From positions 1 to 37,741 of the forward strand of contig UQMZ01000037.1 of assembly GCA_900542185.1 (NCBI GenBank): a stretch of DNA of 37,741 bases, given 5' to 3'. Below are positions 31,531-37,741 of the stretch, piece by piece (position 1 is the stretch's first letter; each line of letters starts with the position of its first letter). The translations under genes and the position numbers were made by a program. The DNA comes from an uncultured Bacteroidales bacterium (GTDB lineage Bacteria > Bacteroidota > Bacteroidia > Bacteroidales > Muribaculaceae). The notes beneath the pieces are model-generated. The model was not told where the DNA came from. It did no database searches and saw nothing but the letters and a program-made list of their open reading frames with translations.

Positions 31531-33201
31531 ATGAGAATTTCAGACAGACTACAAAAACAGTTTTGGCGGCGCAGGATAAATCCCGATGCCGTAGATAAGC
31601 ATACGCCCGTCGGGGCGCAGTATTATCAGGAACCCGCCATGTCGTTTGACGATGGCTGTTATATGCTGCTTACGCAAGAGGATTTCTGCCGTGAGAACGA
31701 CCCTTTGGCACACGACATCAACAGCAAGTATATGAGTATGCGCCCGATTTACGAGGTACGCAAAAAGTTGGATGCAGACGGCAACGCGGTTCTTGACGAA
31801 GAAGGGAAGCCGATAAACGAGTGGCATATTGTTGATTTTGAACCCGTGGAAACGGTGCGTTTCGGCTTGCAGATGCGAATAAACACCTCTAAGACAGCGT
31901 TCATGGCTGGCAACGGCTTTTGGGTATGTCATGAGGACAAAGACCACGACCTCGGCGAAAAGCTCAATTCGTGGAAAGACAGCGCGGGGCTTGACACGGC
32001 ATGGATGGAGCTGGTGAAGTCCTGCTACCTCACGGGCGACGGGGCGATTTATCAATACGTACACAACGGGCAGCTTCGGTATGAGGTTTTCAGCTATCTC
32101 AAAGGAGACATTCTGTTTCCTGACTATGATGAGAACCGCAATCCCGTGCTTACACGTCTTTACACTCTCCGAGGGAGACGTGCCGTGGATATTTTCACTA
32201 CCGAGCGCGTGCAGACATGGATTGAGGGCGACAAGTTGAGCGAAAAGGACGCTTCGTGGTTCATGCGCTTTTCAGGTTGGTTTGCCAAAGGTCTGAAATG
32301 GGATTCCGCAAAGACGAGTGAGGACGGTTGGCGCTGTCTTGCCGACAATCCCACGCAGACTCCCGTGGGTATCAATCCTTGCACCTATTTCAGAGTGCCT
32401 GACATCCCCTCCGGCATAGCCAATCAAGAAATCGGAACGCTTGAAAAGGCTTGCTCGTTTGTCGCCGACGGTGTGCGGGCCAACTCGCAGGCTCCGCTAT
32501 TTGTCAAGGCGACCGACATAGATAATCTGCCTCGCACCGATTCTACAGGCAAGATTATCGGCGTGAAAGGCGCGGTGGAAGAACTTAAAGCCGCCGATGC
32601 AAAGTTCTTGACACCCCCGAATCTCTCCGACATTGCCACCATTGACATAGCCAACAAAGAGAAGTCTATCCGCGAATCCACCATGAGCGTAGATATTTCT
32701 CCTGAGATATTCCGTGCGGCAGATCCATCGTCAGCGGCGATCAAACTGCTTTTCACCGATACAATCATCTGGTGCAAGAATGAGTTTGTGCATCTTTATC
32801 CCTCGCTCGTGCAGATGGTAGACATTTTCAAGGCTCTTGTCGCAAAGATTGAGGGCAACGGAAAGATTGCGACTATGCGGACTTCTTGCGGCTCTGACCC
32901 TTGGATTCCTCAAAACGACTCCGAAGTCCTGAAGCGTGAGATAGACCAGGTGCAGAATCGTATGAAATCACGAAAGGCTGCAATGTCCGACGCAGGGAAT
33001 AACCATGTCGAGGATTACGAGCAGATTATAAAAGAATGGAAAGAGGAGCTTGACATCAAGGCTCGAATCCCGGCTGTCGCAAAAGCGGAGGTCGAAAAGG
33101 AATACGGCGAACCGCAGGAAACAATAGAGGTGGTGGATGATGATAATGGCGCAAAGCCAAAAATCAATAATGCCGCAAAAGGGAAGTCAATAGCCGAATA
33201 A
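31531..33201 (+). CDS. Portal protein
   Basis: A 556-aa protein that forms the dodecameric DNA channel at one capsid vertex. Typical portal features: N-terminal wing with basic residues, GDGAIYQYVHNGQLRYEVF, a central helical region with IANKEKSIRESTMSVDISPEIF, stem and crown, and a charged, disordered C-terminus (EVVDDDNGAKPKINN). It follows terminase in the same transcript and ends 3 nt before a bidirectional terminator. Confidence 0.92.
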   Translation: MRISDRLQKQFWRRRINPDAVDKHTPVGAQYYQEPAMSFDDGCYMLLTQEDFCRENDPLAHDINSKYMSMRPIYEVRKKLDADGNAVLDEEGKPINEWHIVDFEPVETVRFGLQMRINTSKTAFMAGNGFWVCHEDKDHDLGEKLNSWKDSAGLDTAWMELVKSCYLTGDGAIYQYVHNGQLRYEVFSYLKGDILFPDYDENRNPVLTRLYTLRGRRAVDIFTTERVQTWIEGDKLSEKDASWFMRFSGWFAKGLKWDSAKTSEDGWRCLADNPTQTPVGINPCTYFRVPDIPSGIANQEIGTLEKACSFVADGVRANSQAPLFVKATDIDNLPRTDSTGKIIGVKGAVEELKAADAKFLTPPNLSDIATIDIANKEKSIRESTMSVDISPEIFRAADPSSAAIKLLFTDTIIWCKNEFVHLYPSLVQMVDIFKALVAKIEGNGKIATMRTSCGSDPWIPQNDSEVLKREIDQVQNRMKSRKAAMSDAGNNHVEDYEQIIKEWKEELDIKARIPAVAKAEVEKEYGEPQETIEVVDDDNGAKPKINNAAKGKSIAE

Positions 33202-33204
33202 GCA

Positions 33205-33233
33205 GAGGGCGCAAGGTCAATCCCTGCGCCCTC
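33205..33233. terminator. Bidirectional terminator between portal and early operon
   Basis: GAGGGCGCA (33205-33213) pairs perfectly with TGCGCCCTC (33225-33233), 11-nt loop, short T-runs on both sides. It separates converging units. Confidence 0.85.
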
Positions 33234-33257
33234 GTTTCTGTTCCTACGCTTGGCAGG

Positions 33258-33614
33258 TCAGAATGACAGATCGTCAGCTTGTGCTGCAGGAGGCGTAGCC
33301 GGAGCTTGTGGCTGTGCCTGCTGATAGACAGGCTGCTGTGTCGGCTGTGCGCCTTGACGCTCCACTTTCCATGCGTTGAGCTGAGTGAACCACTTGCCGT
33401 TCCATTCGCGGCTTTCCGCGTCAAACGATACTTTGACTTCCTCTCCGACATTCGGACACTCATTCACCTTGTCACCGAAAAGCTGCATACACACCTTCTT
33501 CGGGTATTGTCCTGCGGTTTCGATTACGAACTCCCTTTTCTGAAAGGCTTTGCCTGACTTGCTTGTGCCGCTTACCAAATCTAAGACAGCAACTGTTTTT
33601 CCTTGTAGTTCCAT
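33258..33614 (-). CDS. DUF3127-type OB-fold protein, SSB-like
   Basis: A 118-aa protein. Residues 1-85 read as an OB-fold (GKTVAVLDLVSGTSKSGKAF; VCMQLFGDKVNECPNVGEEV; WNGKWFTQLNAWKVE), matching the DUF3127 family of Bacteroidetes. A Gln/Pro-rich linker ends in an acidic tip, DDLSF, like the SSB C-terminal peptide that recruits repair proteins. Probable single-stranded DNA binding in phage replication or recombination. Last gene of the right-hand operon. Confidence 0.85.
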   Translation of the reverse strand: MELQGKTVAVLDLVSGTSKSGKAFQKREFVIETAGQYPKKVCMQLFGDKVNECPNVGEEVKVSFDAESREWNGKWFTQLNAWKVERQGAQPTQQPVYQQAQPQAPATPPAAQADDLSF

Positions 33615-33625
33615 ATTTTTGTTGA

Positions 33626-34327
33626 TTAATTCTCTATCTTTCCGCTCAGAATATCAAGCGTTTTTACCGTATTTTCGGGTTCGGCATCAAGCACATCTTT
33701 GGGTATGTCAAGCCGCTTGGTCGCATCGTCTTTGTAGCCATTCTCCGTAGCGTAGGCGAGAGCTTTACAATATTGGCACTCGTCAATCACAGAGCCACCT
33801 TTGACGGCATTTTCAACGAATAGACGGTAACGGCAACCTGAGAAACAACGCTCAGGCAAAAAACGCAGTGGTTTGATTTCTTGCTCCACATCATCCTTGA
33901 AGCGACCAAGTTTCTTGAATAGCTCCATATAGAGCTTATATGTGTCATTATCTACGACGTTACCCCTTTCCAAATCTTCAATAGCGAGCCGCAGAAGATT
34001 TTTGTAGGCATTGTCTATTCGGTCTTCGCTCAGTTCTGCGTCGATGCTTACATCGCCGTCTTTCTTCTCCAGGAACTCAGCAAGCGTCCTCTTATACGCA
34101 TCTGCATATTCCCGGTTCTTCGCATAGTTGAAAAACTGCGTGCAGGCCGCACGGCCCGTCTTATTGAGCTTCCCCGAGCTGTCTAAAAACTCAGGATGCC
34201 ACAACGCGAAAGCCTTTTGATTAGGAATCGCAAAGGCGATAGAGTAGGATAGCATATCCTTATCCCCCGCCGGAATCTTGCTCTCGTCTGGAATCGGTCT
34301 GTTCGGTATCAATCTTTCGTCTGCCAT
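33626..34327 (-). CDS. Unknown protein, candidate small terminase or DNA-binding protein
   Basis: A 233-aa helical protein. Residues 40-90 (ALWHPEFLDSSGKLNKTGRA then NREYADAYKRTLAEFLEKK) look like the N-terminal part of small terminases; residues 160-195 carry Cys residues (CFSGCRY ... ECQYCK) that could bind zinc. It starts 3 nt after the previous gene. Unproven: no clear HTH by eye, and the gene is not next to terminase large subunit. Confidence 0.6.
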   Translation of the reverse strand: MADERLIPNRPIPDESKIPAGDKDMLSYSIAFAIPNQKAFALWHPEFLDSSGKLNKTGRAACTQFFNYAKNREYADAYKRTLAEFLEKKDGDVSIDAELSEDRIDNAYKNLLRLAIEDLERGNVVDNDTYKLYMELFKKLGRFKDDVEQEIKPLRFLPERCFSGCRYRLFVENAVKGGSVIDECQYCKALAYATENGYKDDATKRLDIPKDVLDAEPENTVKTLDILSGKIEN

Positions 34328-34329
34328 AT

Positions 34330-34836
34330 CTATCTCACGCCTAATAGTAACTTAATATCTTCTTCGGGCACAACGTAACGCTCAACGTGTCCCTTGCGCC
34401 GTTCCATAAACTCAACAAGGCAGTTTTGTCCCATCTGTTTAATGCGTTCAACATGTCCGTAAATCTCGCCACACACGCCATTAAGCACCACGAAATCGCC
34501 GTGTCTTATCTTCATTTCCTCGGCTAATTTGCGTTGCCTTTCAGCTTCTTCTCGCTTCTCTCGCTCCTGCTTGCGTAACTGATAAATCGCCGCATCTGTG
34601 GCAATCCCGTAAACATAAGGGTGCGGCATAGGTATCTCCGCCCCTCTGCGCCACTTCTGAATGTAGTGCAGGGCCTTGGCTATCTGCTTCGGCTTCATCT
34701 TCGTGTGGTCTAACGCGCATTGGTCGCCGCAGTATGTGCTATGCTCCGCAAGGTTGCAATATCCGAAGCCGTCCGCACATTCGGGGTCTCGGAAACAGCA
34801 GCTCTCGCCGCAGCAGGGTATGTTGATGTCTCTCAT
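34330..34836 (-). CDS. Cys-rich N-terminal / KOW-like C-terminal protein, unknown
   Basis: A 168-aa protein. Residues 7-41 contain nine cysteines (PCCGESCCF...YCGDQCALDH), likely a zinc knot. Residues 45-80 are helical; about 82-105 is a charged coiled coil; the C-terminus (IRHGDFVVLNGVCGEIYGHV...VVPEEDIKLLL) looks like a small KOW or SH3-like beta barrel. A nucleic-acid-binding role is plausible. Overlaps the upstream gene by ATGA. Confidence 0.7.
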   Translation of the reverse strand: MRDINIPCCGESCCFRDPECADGFGYCNLAEHSTYCGDQCALDHTKMKPKQIAKALHYIQKWRRGAEIPMPHPYVYGIATDAAIYQLRKQEREKREEAERQRKLAEEMKIRHGDFVVLNGVCGEIYGHVERIKQMGQNCLVEFMERRKGHVERYVVPEEDIKLLLGVR

Positions 34837-35228
34837 ATCGGTTCACTTGCTTTATATACACATTTGACTTTTATTCCGTGGATAGCCCGCATCATCTTGA
34901 CCTTTAAGACAAATTCTTTCGGCAACATTTTCGGGCTTATCTTCACATCTTCAATAATTCGCTCTCCGCCTTTAGTGTAGGCGAAGTCTGCGGTATAGGT
35001 TATAGGCAGCTGCGCCGTCCGTTCACAAATCTTGTCCTTTGTCTTTAAGTGCTTGACATAGGTTTCCGTGATTTTCGGAATAAGTTCCCATTTCGGTTGC
35101 AGTTGCAAATCGGATATGATGCCATCCTCCTGCGCCTCTTTCAGCACAAGGTATCGCTGCATTTCCTTTTTGCTGTCAAAGGACATGCCTTGCCATTCAA
35201 CCTTTTTATTTCGATATTTATTTTGCAT
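34833..35228 (-). CDS. DUF1064-type phage nuclease-like protein
   Basis: A 131-aa protein from the ATG at 35228 (MQNKYRNKKVEWQGMSFDS); the longer frame to 35276 overlaps the neighbour too far. It has the DUF1064 layout: FDSKKEMQRYLVLKEAQEDG, LQPKWELIP, YTADFAYTKGGERIIEDVK and a final basic helix. The E...D-x(n)-E-x-K pattern (D of YTADF, E and K of IEDVK) suggests a PD-(D/E)XK nuclease fold, such as recombination or Holliday-junction nucleases of phages. Confidence 0.78.
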   Translation of the reverse strand: MQNKYRNKKVEWQGMSFDSKKEMQRYLVLKEAQEDGIISDLQLQPKWELIPKITETYVKHLKTKDKICERTAQLPITYTADFAYTKGGERIIEDVKISPKMLPKEFVLKVKMMRAIHGIKVKCVYKASEPI

Positions 35229-35580
35229 TGCCTTCAATCGGTTCAACTTCCAAAATGATGCAATTCTCGTGGTCAATGCCAGCGGCGCCTATCCCCTCCA
35301 CAACAGCCCACGCCTCCCAACGCTCCATCAGCTTGGCGATAGTCATATTCTCGCCATAGATACTGCGGAGCATAAAGGTGAACTCCGGCGAGTTGATGCG
35401 GAAACGGCAGATGTTGGTGATTACACGCTTGTCCTTTCGCCATTCCGTTTCAAAAATTACCTCCGAGCCTATCTGCGCTTTCTGCAACTTTTGGTTACAG
35501 TAAAGCCCCACGGGGATGATAGCCATTCCGCGATTACTCGGCCTCGGGGTCGGGTGCTGTATCTTTATCGGTCTGCTCAT
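35218..35580 (-). CDS. Small protein, unknown
   Basis: A 120-aa protein with mixed alpha/beta pattern (VIFETEWRKDKRVITNICRF; MTIAKLMERWEAWAVVEGIG; CIILEVEPIEGNAK). The pattern of strands and the final beta segment could suit an ASCH/PUA-like RNA-binding fold, but I cannot confirm it. ATGA overlap with the methyltransferase stop. Confidence 0.6.
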   Translation of the reverse strand: MSRPIKIQHPTPRPSNRGMAIIPVGLYCNQKLQKAQIGSEVIFETEWRKDKRVITNICRFRINSPEFTFMLRSIYGENMTIAKLMERWEAWAVVEGIGAAGIDHENCIILEVEPIEGNAK

Positions 35581-36227
35581 ATCGCTAATGTGGGTTGCGA
35601 GTTTTCGATATGCCTACTCAATCTTGCATAAGCATTGTTGTAATACGTTTTGTCAATCTCTATGCCCGTAAACTTAAAACCGAGGTCATAAGCCGCGATT
35701 GCACTGCTTCCGCTTCCGAGATGCGTGTCAAGGATTATGTCGCCCTCTTTGGCATACCGTTCCAATATCCACTTGTAGAGTACAATCGGCTTCTGACAAG
35801 GGTGTATGCGAGGGTCGTTCTTCTTTCCTTGCGGAGCGCAATCGAACACCTTTGCGTTACCGTCAAACGAAGTCCACGCATATTCAGCCATCGCCATGGT
35901 GAAATTCTCCGAGATAGAGAGTTTGCGCCAAATAAGAAAGCATCGTGTCGGCGGCAGATTGAAATAGTTGCCTCCCCAGATTATCTGATTGCGGCTCACG
36001 CGGAACAACTCTCTGAAATACTCGTCAGACGGCGCAATATCCCAATTCCGAATAGACGTTCCGTATTTAGCCGCCCAAGTTCCGCCCGTGCGTCCTACAT
36101 TGCCGCCAGCCTTAGAATACGGAGGGTCTACAACAGCCAAGTCAAAAGCATTGTCGGGCAACGACCTCATATAGTCCATGCAGTCGCCGTGAATAAGGGT
36201 TATGTTATTTTTTTGGCGTGTTCCCAT
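35577..36227 (-). CDS. Orphan DNA methyltransferase, beta-class, DPPY (adenine-N6 type)
   Basis: A 216-aa AdoMet-dependent methyltransferase. Motif IV DPPY at residues 34-37 comes first, HPCQKP at 142-147, and motif I DTHLGSGSS at 167-175 near the C-terminus: the beta-class order of N6-adenine/N4-cytosine enzymes. No restriction gene is nearby, so it probably protects phage DNA from host restriction or marks it. ATG at 36227 with AAGGA 6 nt upstream is preferred over the TTG at 36233. No obvious target recognition domain beyond ~90 residues between motifs. Confidence 0.9.
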   Translation of the reverse strand: MGTRQKNNITLIHGDCMDYMRSLPDNAFDLAVVDPPYSKAGGNVGRTGGTWAAKYGTSIRNWDIAPSDEYFRELFRVSRNQIIWGGNYFNLPPTRCFLIWRKLSISENFTMAMAEYAWTSFDGNAKVFDCAPQGKKNDPRIHPCQKPIVLYKWILERYAKEGDIILDTHLGSGSSAIAAYDLGFKFTGIEIDKTYYNNAYARLSRHIENSQPTLAI

Positions 36228-36229
36228 AC

Positions 36230-36853
36230 TCAATCCTTATTAGTCATTAAGGCAAGCCCCATCGCCCTGCGGTACCACTCGTAATGCTGAGATTTCATCG
36301 CTCCGAGTTTATTGGCATCATATTTCGTTTTGCTCTCCCACACCGTATTGTCACGCCGTTGCAGGTCGAAACAACATAGCTGTATCTCGTCTATGTAGCG
36401 GCGATTATTCACGTTCTGAAAGCCTTTCGCCGTCAAAAACACCCTCGTTTTCTCTTGAAAGAGCGCATAATCAAACTGCTGCCTGTTATCCACATAGTCG
36501 CGCACCCCTTTGGCGTAGAACGCTTCCGAGACGGGGATAAACGCGCCGAGGTAGTTCTGATTCGGGCGACTGCCGATAAGCGAGAAATAGCGCGTCATCG
36601 CCCCGTTCCAGCTCGTCATTCGCGCCTGCGCCATAAGCCGTAGAGTCCACTCTTTCCAGCTCATAGTAATGCCGTCCTCGTTCAGAAAGCCGTACACGCC
36701 CGTCTGCGACACCTTGTCGAGAAATTCCCTCGCCAAGCCCTCGTCGCCTATGCGGTGCGCGTCCTCAACCCCCTTGCGGTAGCAATAATCTACAAGGGAT
36801 ATGGTGCTTAACGCTACACCTCTGTCAATTATGGGTCGGTTCTTACTCGCCAT
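36230..36853 (-). CDS. Unknown helical protein
   Basis: A 207-aa soluble protein from the ATG at 36853 (MASKNRPIID), chosen because of the A-rich stretch before it; the ATG at 36865 would add four residues. Aromatic- and Arg-rich helices dominate; QRRDNTVWESKTKYDANKLG near the end. No family recognised. It immediately precedes the methyltransferase with a stop/start overlap (TGA within 3 nt), so they are coexpressed. Confidence 0.65.
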   Translation of the reverse strand: MASKNRPIIDRGVALSTISLVDYCYRKGVEDAHRIGDEGLAREFLDKVSQTGVYGFLNEDGITMSWKEWTLRLMAQARMTSWNGAMTRYFSLIGSRPNQNYLGAFIPVSEAFYAKGVRDYVDNRQQFDYALFQEKTRVFLTAKGFQNVNNRRYIDEIQLCCFDLQRRDNTVWESKTKYDANKLGAMKSQHYEWYRRAMGLALMTNKD

Positions 36854-37343
36854 TGTCTTTTTCATTCAGCGCGGCTCTTGCCTCGTCTTTCCATTCCTCC
36901 CTCATCTTCTTGCGCTCTTTCGGGGTCGCATCGGCATAAGCGGCAACGTCCTCCATGAACGCCTGCGAAGCCTGCTCCTCGGAATCGGTAACGGCAGCGG
37001 CGTTTTTCTCTGCTTGCTTCATCAGACGCTCGTCACGGGCATTAAAGCACGTCACAAGGTCTTTGGCAAGCGTTTCGTCTTGATAGCACTCCTGCGTCAT
37101 GCGCCAAAGGAGTATGCAGAACGCCTCCAATTCGCGTGTGTTGCCTTGATTGATTGCCGCCATAAGGTAGCCGTAAGTATGGCACGCTCCGATTTTGTAA
37201 TCAAACGCTCCATTACGGGCGTACATCCGCATATAGCGCTTCTTTATGTCTTTCTCGTTGACGTAGAAGTCAACAATCACCGCTCCGTTGGCAATCTCAA
37301 TGTGATGCTTCGGGGCGTTTCTGAGTTTAAGCCTGTTGCTCAT
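36843..37343 (-). CDS. Unknown charged protein
   Basis: A 166-aa protein from the ATG at 37343 (MSNRLKLRNAPKHHIEIANG). N-terminal half is beta-rich and contains several His and Tyr; the C-terminal half is a highly charged coiled-coil (RLMKQAEKNAAAVTDSEEQA; PKERKKMREEWKDEARAALN). No signal or TM. It starts 1 nt after the preceding stop. Confidence 0.65.
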   Translation of the reverse strand: MSNRLKLRNAPKHHIEIANGAVIVDFYVNEKDIKKRYMRMYARNGAFDYKIGACHTYGYLMAAINQGNTRELEAFCILLWRMTQECYQDETLAKDLVTCFNARDERLMKQAEKNAAAVTDSEEQASQAFMEDVAAYADATPKERKKMREEWKDEARAALNEKDNGE

Positions 37344-37344
37344 A

Positions 37345-37545
37345 TCAGTCTTTCTTTCGTTTATCAAATCGGTTCATCCTCGCACATCCGCAGTCGGGAG
37401 TGCAAGCAACAGATATATGTCCTGTCCACAGAACGAAACTCATAAAGTAAGGCTGAATTGGATAACTTTGCTTTATGCAATTATCGTTTACTCCGTGATA
37501 CTTACACTTCATTCTGTACGCCTCGCGCTCCTTGCTCTCGGTCAT
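37345..37545 (-). CDS. Small Cys-rich protein, unknown
   Basis: A 66-aa protein with CKYHGVNDNC and ACTPDCGC, a possible zinc-binding pair, and a basic C-terminus. The ATG at 37545 overlaps the preceding stop by ATGA. Function not recognised. Confidence 0.55.
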   Translation of the reverse strand: MTESKEREAYRMKCKYHGVNDNCIKQSYPIQPYFMSFVLWTGHISVACTPDCGCARMNRFDKRKKD

Positions 37546-37699
37546 TCCTCGTCAAGTTTCTTAATCTCGGCTTCCAGAGCGTCCACGATGATTTTACGAA
37601 TGTCGTCAGGAAGAGGGAACGCCCCGAAAGCGATGGTGCCGTCATAATCAAGAACCGTGAGACTCGGAACATTCAACGAAACACCATTCTCTACAAAAT
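37542..37699 (-). CDS. C-terminal fragment of a small protein (5' end outside)
   Basis: An open frame enters from the right edge of genuine sequence and ends at 37542-37544. About 52 residues are visible, including LTVLDYDGTIAFGAFPLPDD and an acidic C-terminal helix. Coupled by ATGA to the next gene. The true start cannot be seen because adapter sequence replaces it from 37700. Confidence 0.5.
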
Positions 37700-37741
37700 C
37701 TGTCTCTTATACACATCTCCGAGCCCACGAGACTAGCGCTC
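37700..37741. other. Illumina Nextera adapter read-through (artifact)
   Basis: CTGTCTCTTATACACATCT (37700-37718) is the Tn5 mosaic end; CCGAGCCCACGAGAC (37719-37733) is the Nextera i7 adapter; TAGCGCTC (37734-37741) looks like an 8-nt sample index. Not phage DNA. Confidence 0.97.

Noticed and set aside
33626..34327. Firm small-terminase call
   Set aside because: Sequence resemblance is vague and the gene is in a different transcript from the large subunit; kept only as a possibility.
37458..37736. 92-codon plus-strand frame at the right end
   Set aside because: Its last residues are translated from Nextera adapter; the minus-strand genes here are tightly coupled.

Overview
This window is a 37.7 kb partial genome of a tailed, siphovirus-type bacteriophage or prophage whose host is very probably a gut Bacteroidales bacterium. 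The structural genes run in canonical head-to-tail order: terminase, portal, scaffold, decoration, major capsid, connectors, tail tube, chaperones, tape measure and tail tip. The promoters I can read match the Bacteroides sigma-ABfr form (NTTG, about 20 nt, then TAnnTTTG), and one gene encodes a Bacteroidetes-typical DUF3127 OB-fold protein. No integrase, DNA polymerase, helicase or primase is visible, so the genome continues beyond both ends. The left end stops inside an exact 69-bp-period repeat of a leucine-rich fibre gene. The last 42 bases on the right (37700-37741) are Illumina Nextera adapter plus index, not biology.

Layout, reading the minus strand from right to left. At 37.7-33.2 kb lies a tightly packed early/middle operon: small Cys-rich proteins, an orphan beta-class adenine methyltransferase, a DUF1064-type nuclease-like protein and a DUF3127 SSB-like protein. 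It ends at a bidirectional terminator. Terminase and portal (29.7-33.2 kb) point the other way, on the plus strand. From 29.6 kb the minus strand resumes with a zinc-ribbon protein, a tRNA-Met flanked by two hairpins, scaffold, decoration, major capsid, four connector/neck proteins, tail tube and a tail chaperone pair joined by a predicted -1 frameshift. Next come a 2131-aa tape measure, a cassette of five small genes under a structured RNA leader, and the tail-tip operon (12.8-0 kb) with a 2471-aa tail-tip/fibre fusion, an amidase endolysin, a u-spanin-like protein and the LRR fibre. Two plus-strand islands with their own promoters and terminators interrupt the late region. One holds a tandem-HTH regulator and a membrane protein; the other holds two membrane proteins. 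They look like morons or lysogeny genes.

The most interesting content is regulatory. (i) Three minus-strand promoters (12.85, 14.32 and 29.61 kb) share one architecture: a 17-bp site CTAWAGTTATWTTATAG, exactly 5 nt, NTTG, exactly 20 nt, then TAAMTTTG. This suggests a phage-encoded activator that fires the late units together. Two of these promoters would give leaderless mRNAs. (ii) A motif of two GAGCC words, usually followed by a hairpin that can pair with either copy, sits 5' of terminase, the structural operon, the tRNA, the tape measure, the tail-tip gene and the HTH gene. Several copies look like terminators that late transcription has to pass. (iii) A ~195-nt leader at 14.05-14.24 kb can form a 16-bp long-range stem whose 3' arm is also complementary to an identical 8-mer abutting the start codon of a small lipoprotein gene, which is the logic of an RNA switch.
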